From assembly GCF_004363805.1 (NCBI RefSeq), contig NZ_SNZP01000014.1:1-64000 (forward strand): a DNA stretch of 64,000 bases. Direction: 5' to 3'. The position numbers were made by a program, and so were the translations under genes. The notes beneath the pieces were generated by a model. That model did no database searches and was not told where the DNA came from. It worked only from the letters and a program-made list of their open reading frames with translations. The DNA is from Paludibacterium purpuratum. GTDB taxonomy: Bacteria > Pseudomonadota > Gammaproteobacteria > Burkholderiales > Chromobacteriaceae. Within the stretch, counting starts at the first letter, position 1. Each line of letters opens with the position of its first letter. This document shows positions 56,355-64,000 of the stretch, piece by piece.

Positions 56355-57553
56355 GAGCATTCTCCCAATCGTTCGGCGGGGCGTTGCTCGCACGGATAGA
56401 TGGTGACGCCGCGTACCACGCGCGAAATGCTGCCCGACGGCGAGGGATTGTCCGGACTCAGCCCCAGCGCCAAGGCGCGATAGACGCCAAGCACCTGAGC
56501 CGGCAACACGCTGCAGATCGCGCGTTCTTCATCGGCGAGCCCCGCGCCGGCGCCGAGCGACAAGGTCGCCGAAGAGGATGAACGGGCGATCAGGCCGTCG
56601 CCCACGCCCAGGTGGAAGAGGCCGGGCACGCTGCCGGCGGCGATTTCCCGCACCAAATCCTGCTCATAGGCGCGCAGATCCGGCCGGCTTGAGAATAGGA
56701 AAATCAGCAAGGTGTGCTCGTCGATCACGGCCTTCGGCCCGTGCCGGAAGCCGAGGAAGGAGTCATAGGAACACATCACCGCACCGTTGGTCAGTTCTTG
56801 CATTTTCAGATGAGACTCGCGCGCGGCGCCGCGCAATGGTCCGGCACCCAATACGACTGCGCGGTGGAAATCGAGCTCGGCGATGTGGCGTAGAACTTCG
56901 CCTTGCTCGTGCAGGATCAGCCGGGCCGTGTCGGCCAGCAGTTCGACGCGGGCCTCGGCCCGCGGCAGTCCGCGCGGATCGCACAGCAGCCAGCCCGCCA
57001 GGCTCATGGCGGTGAAGCTGCCGGTCATCGCCAGCCCCTTGTCGTTGGCGGCGGTGGGCAGGGTCAGCACATACACCGGGTGGCGACTGCTGTATTGCGC
57101 CAGCTCGCCTTCGGCATTGCAGGTGATGATCAGGTGCATGACGTCGCTCAGGCAGGCGTCGGCCCGCTCAAGCGCCGCGACGCTTTCCGGGCTGCTGCCC
57201 GAGCGGGCGAAGGAAATCAACAGGGTCGGCGCATCGTGCGCGAAGCACTCGTCCGGGTGGGTGACGATATCGGTTGTCGGGACTGCGCGCACGGCGCGAC
57301 CGGTCTTGCGGGCGAATGCGCCTTGCAGCAGTTCGCCGATGAAGGCGGAGGAGCCGGCGCCGGTGAGAACGATTTCGCGGCCGCGGTCGGCTAGCGCCAA
57401 CATGAGAAAGTCGTTGAGAGGGCGTGCCGCTTCCATCAGGCACTGCCAGGTGGCCAACCACAGATCGGGTTGGCCAAGGATTTCCGGCATGGTGTGGGCG
57501 GCATGCAGTGCCTGCTGGGCAGGACGGTCAAACTCGGCAAAGACGGGGTTCAT
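56351..57553 (-). CDS. agaS: AgaS-type sugar-phosphate isomerase/deaminase (SIS domains)
   Basis: A 400-residue protein with two SIS domains: VLTGAGSSAFIGELLQG, LLISFARSGSSPESVAAL and RAVVLGAGPLRGAARESHLKMQELT. AgaS converts galactosamine-6-phosphate to tagatose-6-phosphate with release of ammonia. First gene of the operon; AGGAG/AGGGA lies before the ATG. About 165 bases separate it from the divergent agaR. Confidence 0.93.
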   Translation of the reverse strand: MNPVFAEFDRPAQQALHAAHTMPEILGQPDLWLATWQCLMEAARPLNDFLMLALADRGREIVLTGAGSSAFIGELLQGAFARKTGRAVRAVPTTDIVTHPDECFAHDAPTLLISFARSGSSPESVAALERADACLSDVMHLIITCNAEGELAQYSSRHPVYVLTLPTAANDKGLAMTGSFTAMSLAGWLLCDPRGLPRAEARVELLADTARLILHEQGEVLRHIAELDFHRAVVLGAGPLRGAARESHLKMQELTNGAVMCSYDSFLGFRHGPKAVIDEHTLLIFLFSSRPDLRAYEQDLVREIAAGSVPGLFHLGVGDGLIARSSSSATLSLGAGAGLADEERAICSVLPAQVLGVYRALALGLSPDNPSPSGSISRVVRGVTIYPCEQRPAERLGECS

Positions 57554-57581
57554 GTCCCTGGTCTCCTATATCGATCAGATT

Positions 57582-57625
57582 TCGCTCGTCATTTAGGCAT
57601 AATGACTGCTTATTTGTGAGCGAAC
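57582..57625. promoter_or_regulatory. Widely spaced inverted repeat between agaS and agaR
   Basis: TTCGCTC (57582-57588) and GAGCGAA (57619-57625) are an inverted pair 37 bases apart, between the divergent agaS and agaR genes. DeoR-family repressors often use such spaced sites. The surrounding DNA is A+T-rich and should contain both promoters. Confidence 0.45.
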
Positions 57626-57718
57626 ATGATTGATACTAATACAAAACGATCATAAACATGCAATATGAAACAGAGGCAAGACGCGAAATGCCGTTGCAGT
57701 TGTGGTATTCTTTGTCCT

Positions 57719-58480
57719 ATGCGACAAGAAACCCGACTGAGCCTGATCCTCGACTTGTTGGCGGAAAAAGGCAGCGTGACCGTGACGGAACTCGTCGAGG
57801 CGCTGGAGGCTTCCAGCGCGTCGATCAGGCGCGATCTCGAATTGCTGGAAAGCCAGCATCTACTGTCGCGCACGCATGGCGGCGCGGTGGCGGGCGGCTT
57901 GGCTTATGAGCTGCCGCTACGCTATCGAGGCGGGAGAAACAAGGAAGAGAAGCAACGCATCGCCGCCGTGGCGGCGACGCGGGTCGGCGAGGGCCCGCTG
58001 TCGCTGGGCTTGACCGGCGGCACCACCACCACCGAAGTGGCGCGCGCACTGGTCAACCACAAGGGGCTGACCATTGTGACCAATGCGCTGAACATCGCAT
58101 CCGAATTGGCGTTGCGCCCCAATTTGAAGCTGATCGTCACCGGCGGCACCGCGCGCAGCGAATCCTACGAGCTGGTGGGGCCGCTGGCCGAGGCGAGTCT
58201 GGAGGGGATGAATCTGGATCTGGCCTTTGTCGGCGTCGACGGCATCAGCGCCGATGTCGGCTTGAGCACGCACCACGAGGTCGAAGCCCACACCAACCGT
58301 GTGTTGATCGAGCGGACGCGTCGGGTCATCGTGGTGGCAGACGGTTCCAAGGTCGGCCATAAGGCCTTTGCCCGTATCTGTCCGCCGAGCGGTGTGAGCG
58401 AATTGATCACCGATGCCAGCGCCGACGCCGACGCGTTGCAGCAGTTGGAAAACGCCGGCATCAAAGTGACACTCGCCTGA
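57719..58480 (+). CDS. agaR: DeoR-family transcriptional repressor, probable AgaR
   Basis: A 253-residue regulator. The DeoR helix-turn-helix is ETRLSLILDLLAEKGSVTVTELVEAL with SSASIRRDLELLE and RTHGGAV; the sensor domain has LSLGLTGGTTTTEVARAL, LIVTGGTARSESYELVG, DLAFVGVDGIS and VVADGSKVGHKAF. It should repress the divergent aga operon and be released by a sugar phosphate. ATG 57719 has only a weak ribosome site. Confidence 0.88.
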   Translation: MRQETRLSLILDLLAEKGSVTVTELVEALEASSASIRRDLELLESQHLLSRTHGGAVAGGLAYELPLRYRGGRNKEEKQRIAAVAATRVGEGPLSLGLTGGTTTTEVARALVNHKGLTIVTNALNIASELALRPNLKLIVTGGTARSESYELVGPLAEASLEGMNLDLAFVGVDGISADVGLSTHHEVEAHTNRVLIERTRRVIVVADGSKVGHKAFARICPPSGVSELITDASADADALQQLENAGIKVTLA

Positions 58481-58481
58481 T

Positions 58482-59114
58482 TCAACACCGCGCCAGCGGA
58501 TTGGGCGTCGGTTCGCCGATCTTTTGCAGATGGTTGCGGTCGGTGTGATGGAACAGCTCGTCGCGGCCGAGAATCTTCATCACGGTATCTTCGTCGTATG
58601 CCCAGCTACCGTCGTCGTGAATCGTCACCTTGATGCGAAATTCCACGGTATCGAAGGCATGCTCCAAAAATGCGCTGGAACTGATGCCGCAGCCGGTGCC
58701 GCCTTTGGTGGCGACCAGCTCGAAAGTCTTGGCCTCCGGTGTCGCCTTGCCCGTCGCCAACACCGCCATGCCGCGCGGAATGGTCAACGTGTGCATCACC
58801 GTGCCGGTCGCCGGCTCCCACAACCAGTACCCCACCTGATCGTGATAGGTTTCCACCTCGCCCGGCTTGACGATATGGGTGTGATAACGCAGGCCGTACA
58901 GTAACTGCGGCCCATTGGGCTGCGGATCGATCGGCTGCAGTTCCATCCGTTCCACGTAAGCCTGCTCCTCCCGGCCTTCGGCCACCGGCTTGATGTCCAG
59001 GCCGCGCACGCTTTGCCAAATGCCGGCCATGGCGCGCAACGGGCCGAGATTATTCAGGGTGTGGATGTCCCGGTCGTCGTCTTCGGTGTAGATATCTTGA
59101 GCGAATTCCTGCAT
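58482..59114 (-). CDS. Nitrobindin-like haem-binding beta-barrel protein
   Basis: A 210-residue FABP/THAP4-like beta-barrel. It has LGPLRAMAGIWQSVRG, the strand pattern YGLRYHTHIVKPGEVETYHDQVGYWLWEP (split), GTGCGISSSAFLEHAF and a terminal LFHHTDRNHLQKIGEP with histidines that may bind haem. Members bind ferric haem and NO or isomerise peroxynitrite. Function here is unproven. ATG 59114 has GAGAGG six bases upstream. Confidence 0.75.
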   Translation of the reverse strand: MQEFAQDIYTEDDDRDIHTLNNLGPLRAMAGIWQSVRGLDIKPVAEGREEQAYVERMELQPIDPQPNGPQLLYGLRYHTHIVKPGEVETYHDQVGYWLWEPATGTVMHTLTIPRGMAVLATGKATPEAKTFELVATKGGTGCGISSSAFLEHAFDTVEFRIKVTIHDDGSWAYDEDTVMKILGRDELFHHTDRNHLQKIGEPTPNPLARC

Positions 59115-59284
59115 GTCCGGCCTCTCGGTGAAATAAACCATTGTCCTGGCCGATTTTACCCTCCCGCACGCCGCGCCGCGATTTTCCTTTTTTCCAAGAA
59201 ACTGTCTCCTCGTTCCTCGTCTGGTTTCGCTGTCCGCCTGCCGACATGATGGGCCCAACGTTTACTTGATGAAGGATGAAGACG

Positions 59285-60298
59285 ATGAAAGCCGTTGCCT
59301 ATTACCGCAACCTTCCCATCGAGGCACCCGATGCCTTGCTGGATATCGAATTGCCCGATCCGGAGCCGGGGCCGCGCGACTTACTGGTCGAAGTCGCCGC
59401 GGTGTCGGTCAACCCGGTCGACGTCAAGGTCCGCGCCGGTATGGCACCGCCGGAAGGGAGCGCCAAAGTCCTGGGTTGGGACGCCGCCGGGGTGGTTCGC
59501 GCGGTGGGGCGCGACGTGACGCTGTTCCAACCCGGGGATCGCGTCTGGTACGCCGGGGATTTGCAACGACCAGGCAGCAACGCCGAATGGCAGGCGGTGG
59601 ATGAACGTCTGGTCGGACATATGCCGCGTTCGCTCGATTTTGCCGCCGCCGCCGCACTGCCGCTGACCAGTATCACCGCTTGGGAGTTATTGTTCGACCG
59701 GCTGCAGATTGCCGAGGGGGCGGCATCGAACGGCCAGTCGCTGCTGATTGTCGGCGCAGCCGGCGGGGTCGGCTCGATCATGCTGCAACTGGCGCGTCAG
59801 TTGACCGGCGTCACGGTGATCGGCACGGCTTCGCGGCCGGAAACCGCGGCTTGGGTGCGCGAGTTGGGGGCGCATCATGTCATCGATCACAGCCAGCCGT
59901 TGGCCGAACAGTTGCGGCGGCAGGGTATTGAATACGTCGATTTTGTCGCCGGCCTAAACCAGACCGATCGCCATTTAGATCAGATCGTCGAAGCGTTGCG
60001 TCCGCAGGGGCGGTTGGCATTGATCGACGACCCCGAGTCGCTCGATGTGCGCCTGCTGAAACGTAAGAGCCTGTCGTTGCATTGGGAATTTATGTACACC
60101 CGCTCGCTGTACGCCACGGAGGACATGATCGAACAGCATCGGTTGTTGGCGCGCGTGGCCGAACTGGTCGACGCCGGTACGCTGAAGTCCACCCTGACCG
60201 AAAAGTTCGGCCGCATCGTCGCCGCGGATCTGAAGCGGGCGCATGCCTTCATCGAGCGCAACCAGGCGCGCGGCAAGGTGGTGTTGGCGGGGTTTTGA
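59285..60298 (+). CDS. MDR-family NADPH:quinone oxidoreductase (zinc-free ADH type)
   Basis: A 337-residue medium-chain reductase. VSVNPVDVKVRAG, VLGWDAAGVVRAVG and FQPGDRVWYAG form the catalytic domain, and LLIVGAAGGVGSIMLQLARQL is the NADPH-binding part. Structural zinc cysteines are missing, as in QOR proteins. The group matches the zinc-type alcohol dehydrogenase-like proteins. ATG 59285 follows AAGGATGA; ATG 59276 is possible. Confidence 0.9.
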   Translation: MKAVAYYRNLPIEAPDALLDIELPDPEPGPRDLLVEVAAVSVNPVDVKVRAGMAPPEGSAKVLGWDAAGVVRAVGRDVTLFQPGDRVWYAGDLQRPGSNAEWQAVDERLVGHMPRSLDFAAAAALPLTSITAWELLFDRLQIAEGAASNGQSLLIVGAAGGVGSIMLQLARQLTGVTVIGTASRPETAAWVRELGAHHVIDHSQPLAEQLRRQGIEYVDFVAGLNQTDRHLDQIVEALRPQGRLALIDDPESLDVRLLKRKSLSLHWEFMYTRSLYATEDMIEQHRLLARVAELVDAGTLKSTLTEKFGRIVAADLKRAHAFIERNQARGKVVLAGF

Positions 60299-60301
60299 GC
60301 G

Positions 60302-61204
60302 TTATTCGCCAGCCAGATAGTCGGCGATGCGTTGCTGCAGGAAGCGGCGCAGCCGATCGATGGCAGGCGACAGCATCTTGCGATGCGGGCACAACAGGTA
60401 CAGCGGCGCGGCCTCGCCTTGCCAATCGTCGAGCACGGTCTGCAGGTGGCCGGCGCGCAGATCGGCCAGCACATCGAGACGGGATTTGTAGGCCAGGCCG
60501 AAGCCGGCCAGCGCCCAGTGCCGCACCAGATTGCCATCGTCCGCGGCGCGGTCGCCGCTGACCGGTACCGTGGTCGGTTGGTCCTCGCGCCAGAAGGTCC
60601 ATTGATCGTGGGTGGTCTCGTTCAGCATGTAGCGCAGGCAATGGTGACGCCTGAGCGCGTCGGGGTTGGCCGGCCGGCCGTGGTGGCGCAGGTAGTCCGG
60701 CGCGGCCACCAGCACGCGCCGGTTGTCGGCCGCCAAGGGCAGCGCGACCAGCGACGAATCTTCCGGTTGACCATAGCGCACGGCGAGATCCACCGGTTGT
60801 TTGAACAGATCGGTCAGGTGGTCGCTGATGCGCACCCGTAGCGACAGCTCCGGGTACTGTTGCATGAAGGTGTCGAGCCAGGGGACCAGCAGATTGCGGC
60901 CCAGATCCGATGGGATGGCCAGCGTCAACGGGCCGCCGATTTGTTGCTGCTCGCGCGCCAAGGTATCGCGCCCCGCCTGCAGCGACTCCAGCGCGGCGCG
61001 GGCGTGAGTCAGATAGTGTTCGCCGTGGCGGGTTAGGCGCAGACTGCGGGTCGAGCGCGCCAAAAGACGCGTGCCCAGCTCGTCCTCCAGGCGCTTGATG
61101 GCGGCGCTGGCGACCGCCGGGGTGAGATCCAGCTCGCGCGCGGCGGCCGACAGACTGCCGCTGTCGGCCGCCAGCACGAAAATCGCCAGGTCGTTGAGGC
61201 GCAT
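60302..61204 (-). CDS. LysR-family transcriptional regulator
   Basis: A 300-residue LysR protein: helix-turn-helix LAIFVLAADSGSLSAAARELDLTPAVASAAIKRLE, then the periplasmic-binding-like sensor domain. Its start overlaps the stop of the nitroreductase gene as TAATG, so both are in one operon and this regulator may control the nitroreductase, the convergent MDR gene, or both. Confidence 0.92.
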   Translation of the reverse strand: MRLNDLAIFVLAADSGSLSAAARELDLTPAVASAAIKRLEDELGTRLLARSTRSLRLTRHGEHYLTHARAALESLQAGRDTLAREQQQIGGPLTLAIPSDLGRNLLVPWLDTFMQQYPELSLRVRISDHLTDLFKQPVDLAVRYGQPEDSSLVALPLAADNRRVLVAAPDYLRHHGRPANPDALRRHHCLRYMLNETTHDQWTFWREDQPTTVPVSGDRAADDGNLVRHWALAGFGLAYKSRLDVLADLRAGHLQTVLDDWQGEAAPLYLLCPHRKMLSPAIDRLRRFLQQRIADYLAGE

Positions 61205-61860
61205 TAGAGGCGGGTGATCACAGCCTCGGCCGGCAAGCGCGACTTCGGCAATTGGGCGTTGAAGTCTTCGCCGCTACGATAACCGAGCGCGACGATCACC
61301 GAGCTGACCAGGCCGCGTTCGTGCAGGCCGAGCACCTCGTCCAGTACGATTTGGTCGAAACCTTCGATCGGGCAGGCATCGATGCCCAGGGCTCCGGCGC
61401 CGAGCAGCAGCGTCCCGACCGCCAAATAAACCTGCTTTTCCATCCAATGCTGCACATCGCGGCGCTCGAAGCGGTGCATGTCGACGTAGAACGAGCGGGT
61501 GCGATGGTAATTGGCGCGCGATTCATCGCTACGCAGTCGTCCGTCGCTCGTCTCTTGATCCAGTAGCGCGCTCAGGTGGGCGTCGTCCAGCGTGGCGCGG
61601 GTACAGAACACCACCACATGCGAGGCGTTGCGGATTTTCGGATCGTTGGAGCTATAGGTACCCTGAACCGCTTGGGCGATCCGCGCCTTGCCTTCGTCGC
61701 TCTCGGCGATGAAGAAGTGCCAGGGCTGCGAGTTGGTGGAAGAAGGGCCGAAGCGCAGCAGCGTTTCGATCTGGTTAACCACGTCGGCCGGGATTTTGCG
61801 CGTCGGGTCGAAAGCCTTGGTGGCGTGGCGGGTCAAGGCGATTTCGGCAATATTCATCAT
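61204..61860 (-). CDS. NfsB-like oxygen-insensitive nitroreductase
   Basis: A 218-residue FMN flavoprotein. The FMN arginine lies in LTRHATKAFDPTRK, with RFGPSSTNSQPWHFF, DACPIEGFDQ and VALGYRSGEDF as the other cofactor regions. The match to E. coli NfsB runs through the whole length. Uses NAD(P)H to reduce nitroaromatics and quinones. ATG 61860 has AAGGAA upstream. Confidence 0.92.
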   Translation of the reverse strand: MMNIAEIALTRHATKAFDPTRKIPADVVNQIETLLRFGPSSTNSQPWHFFIAESDEGKARIAQAVQGTYSSNDPKIRNASHVVVFCTRATLDDAHLSALLDQETSDGRLRSDESRANYHRTRSFYVDMHRFERRDVQHWMEKQVYLAVGTLLLGAGALGIDACPIEGFDQIVLDEVLGLHERGLVSSVIVALGYRSGEDFNAQLPKSRLPAEAVITRL

Positions 61861-61979
61861 CGGGTATTCCTTTTCCATGGTCGATCGCGTGATTATGCCG
61901 GCATACCGCGGTGGGAATCAGCAGTCGGCCGGCAAATCAGTTTCGCTGTTTTTTTGATAATAACGTACCGATTGTCGAA

Positions 61980-62474
61980 TTAACGGCGAAGCCGTGCCAT
62001 GTGATAGACGTCGACATATTCGCCGTTGCGAAAGGCGAACTGTGCCGACTCGCCTTCGATGACGAAGCCGTACTTTTGGTACAGTGCGATGGCCGGCTGG
62101 TTGTCGGTGAAGACTTCCAATTCCAGCCGGCTCAGGTTGAGCCAGTTGTCGGCCATGTCGATGGCGGCGGCCAGCAGCCGGCCGCCGATACCCTGCCCCT
62201 GGTAGCGTTCCAGCACACCCATGCCGAAAGAGCCGACGTGCTTGCGTCGCGGCGAGGGACAAACTTTCAGTCCAAGTTGGCCGACCACGGCGCCTTCGAG
62301 CTCGGCCACCAAGCTATAGCTGCCCGGCTGCGACTCGGCGAGGCGTTGTTGCCAGAGTGCCAGCGACGGATAAGGTTGTTGCAGGGTGCCGGCAAAGACC
62401 TTGGGACAGGCATAGATATTTCGGATGGCCTCGGCATCGGCCGCGCCGGAATGGCGGATGGTGATGGTCTGCAT
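61980..62474 (-). CDS. GNAT-family N-acetyltransferase
   Basis: A 164-residue acetyltransferase. The acetyl-CoA loop is ERYQGQGIGGRLL, and RLELEVFTDNQPAIALYQKYGFVIEG is the typical end. It looks like YhhY-type amino acid acetyltransferases. Stands alone between nitroreductase and Hsp70-like genes. Confidence 0.9.
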   Translation of the reverse strand: MQTITIRHSGAADAEAIRNIYACPKVFAGTLQQPYPSLALWQQRLAESQPGSYSLVAELEGAVVGQLGLKVCPSPRRKHVGSFGMGVLERYQGQGIGGRLLAAAIDMADNWLNLSRLELEVFTDNQPAIALYQKYGFVIEGESAQFAFRNGEYVDVYHMARLRR

Positions 62475-62557
62475 GGTGTGCTGCTCCAGGATGCCCTATT
62501 GGACACACCATGCTATCTGATGCAATTTGTATAGGCAAACAGCATTATTGCGGTGCA

Positions 62558-63823
62558 TCAACCGTAACGCCGCGCCGCCTCCAGCGCCAGGCCGCAGCCG
62601 ATACTGCCAAAGCGGTTGCCCTCGACATGGCGTGCCGTCGGAAACTGGCTGGCGATGCGTTGGCGCAACCAGGGGATGGCACTGGCGCCGCCGGTGAAAT
62701 ACAGCGTGTCGATCTGGTCGTCGCGCAGTCCGGCATCCAACAGCACGCCGTGCGCGGTGCGGCCGATGCTATCGATCAGCGGCGTCAACGCCAGCTCCAT
62801 CTGCGACTGTTCGAAGCGGGCGATCAAGCCTTTTTCCAGGTGGGTCAAATCCAAGTCGGCGGTGGGGGCCGCACACAAGTCGATCTTGGCCTGCTCGATC
62901 TGCATGGCGAGCCGGTGGCCAGCGCGCTGATTGATCAGGCTAAACAACCGGTCGAGCAATGGTAGTGCCAGCGCATCGCGGTAGACGTCCTGCAGTTCCA
63001 TCCACACCTTGCGGGTATAGAGCGAATTGATGCTGTGCCAGGTGGCCAGGTTGAAGTAATAGCCTGACGGCATGGCGGCGCCGTTCTTTAATTGGGTGCG
63101 GTAGCCGAATAGCGGCATGGCTTGGGACAGGCTGAGCACCCGGTCGAAGTCGGTGCCGCCGATATGCACGCCGCCGGTGGCCAGGATATCGGACTGGCGA
63201 TCGCTCAAATTGCGTCGTTCCGGCGACAGGCGTACCAGCGTGAAGTCGGAGGTACCGCCGCCGATATCCACCACCAGCACTCGCTCTTCGCGGGTGATCA
63301 CCGATTCGTAGTCCATGGCGGCGGCGATCGGTTCCAACTGAAAGCTGACCTCGCCGAAGCCGACGCTCTGGGCGATCTCGGCCAGCGTGTCTTGTGCCAG
63401 CCGATCCGCCTTGGGATTGTCGTCGACGAAGAAGACCGGCCGCCCCAATACCGCGTGCTCGAAGGTTCGACCGGCATGGGCCTCGGCGCGTCGTTTGAGC
63501 TCGGCGATAAATACCGTCAGCAGTTGTCGGAAAGGCAGCGCCCGCCCCTGTACTTCGGTTTGCCCGTCCAACAGGTTCGATCCCAACAAACTCTTGAGCG
63601 AGCGCATCAACCGACCCTCGTCCCCCTGCATGTAGATGTCGAGCGCGCTGCGGCCAAAGTGGACACGATCTTCCTCGTAATCGAAGAACACCACCGACGG
63701 CAGGGTTTCCTCGTTGTTTTCCAGTGGAATCAGCGGGGAGTGGCCAGCATGGTGCCAGCCGACCGTCGAGTTGGAGGTACCGAAGTCGATGCCACAAGCT
63801 TGGGCGATGGTCGGAAGCGTCAT
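62558..63823 (-). CDS. yegD: YegD-like Hsp70-family chaperone
   Basis: A 421-residue actin-fold ATPase: phosphate 1 loop CGIDFGTSNSTVGW, phosphate 2 VLVVDIGGGTSDFTLV, adenosine loop LYFTGGASAIPWLRQRI. It has only the nucleotide-binding half of DnaK and lacks the substrate-binding domain and EEVD-type tail, as YegD does. Function is poorly known. About 130 bases separate it from the divergent last gene. Confidence 0.92.
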   Translation of the reverse strand: MTLPTIAQACGIDFGTSNSTVGWHHAGHSPLIPLENNEETLPSVVFFDYEEDRVHFGRSALDIYMQGDEGRLMRSLKSLLGSNLLDGQTEVQGRALPFRQLLTVFIAELKRRAEAHAGRTFEHAVLGRPVFFVDDNPKADRLAQDTLAEIAQSVGFGEVSFQLEPIAAAMDYESVITREERVLVVDIGGGTSDFTLVRLSPERRNLSDRQSDILATGGVHIGGTDFDRVLSLSQAMPLFGYRTQLKNGAAMPSGYYFNLATWHSINSLYTRKVWMELQDVYRDALALPLLDRLFSLINQRAGHRLAMQIEQAKIDLCAAPTADLDLTHLEKGLIARFEQSQMELALTPLIDSIGRTAHGVLLDAGLRDDQIDTLYFTGGASAIPWLRQRIASQFPTARHVEGNRFGSIGCGLALEAARRYG

Positions 63824-63956
63824 AATCGTTGTGGGCGAACGGAAGGGCCGGCGATGATACGCCTTATGTCACTGATCGACAAGGCTTTGATGGCCAGAGA
63901 GTGGTCACTGGAAAGTGGTCGCGGTATATTTATGCCAAATTCATTTTGGGGGATTT

Positions 63957-64000
63957 ATGACGCTCGACGATGTCCTGCAGCAGTTGCGGGCCGCCGGCCC
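63957..64000 (+). CDS. Start of an unidentified gene, cut by the window edge
   Basis: ATG 63957 follows a GGGGG-type ribosome site and opens MTLDDVLQQLRAAG, 14 full codons before the window ends. This is too short to identify. The start is similar in feel to DNA-alkylation-repair (AlkD-like) proteins, but that is only a guess. Confidence 0.5.
   Translation, partial: MTLDDVLQQLRAAG

Overview
The window is high-GC bacterial DNA packed with protein genes on both strands and with no tRNA or rRNA gene that I can see. Gene content (DctABD, Hcp/Hcr, an aga-type sugar cluster, a SUI1-like protein, MmsAB) and overall style suggest a betaproteobacterium, most likely near Chromobacteriaceae/Neisseriales. 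That placement is inferred from gene families, not from a marker gene.

Left part (1-12 kb): a cut-off lipase-like gene, then a hybrid histidine kinase and a REC-PAS-GGDEF-EAL protein in one operon. Divergent from these is a histamine locus: PLP-dependent histidine decarboxylase (hdc), a degenerate histidyl-tRNA-synthetase-like gene, and a 615-residue protein joining a whole REP-associated (RAYT/IS200-type) transposase-like module to a second full-length HisRS-like module. After a 1.2 kb gene-free stretch comes an APC antiporter-type permease. The transposase module has lost both histidines of its HUH motif, and both HisRS-like proteins have lost key catalytic residues. I regard this as the most novel element of the window: a possible histidine or tRNA-His sensor built from dead enzymes.

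Middle part (12-47 kb): a MarR-linker-GNAT fusion with a clear palindromic operator; a chemoreceptor with a CxxCH haem motif; SUI1-like, ATL and copCD genes; a polar amino-acid ABC transporter behind a leader with a terminator-like hairpin; a deacylase and TetR pair; dctBD with dctA and a sigma-54 promoter; folE coupled to a BLUF photoreceptor gene; gamma-glutamyltransferase; a MerR-TipAS-methyltransferase fusion; an anion permease; an HD/HD-GYP protein; an M16 peptidase; SDR, NAT, pirin, OsmC and MFS genes; and the hcp-hcr nitrosative-stress operon behind an FNR-like site.

Right part (47-64 kb): an Rpn-family nuclease with a 12-bp repeat tail, mmsAB for valine breakdown flanked by REP-like hairpins carrying GTAG tetranucleotides, and an N-acetylgalactosamine-type PTS operon (agaS-kbaZ-EIIB-EIIC-EIID-EIIA-agaA) with its DeoR-family regulator. 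The end holds redox and stress genes (haem-binding beta-barrel, MDR oxidoreductase, LysR, nitroreductase, GNAT, YegD-like Hsp70) and the first codons of another gene. Neighbouring genes often overlap by four bases (ATGA, GTGA) or by TAATG, which points to translational coupling within these operons.
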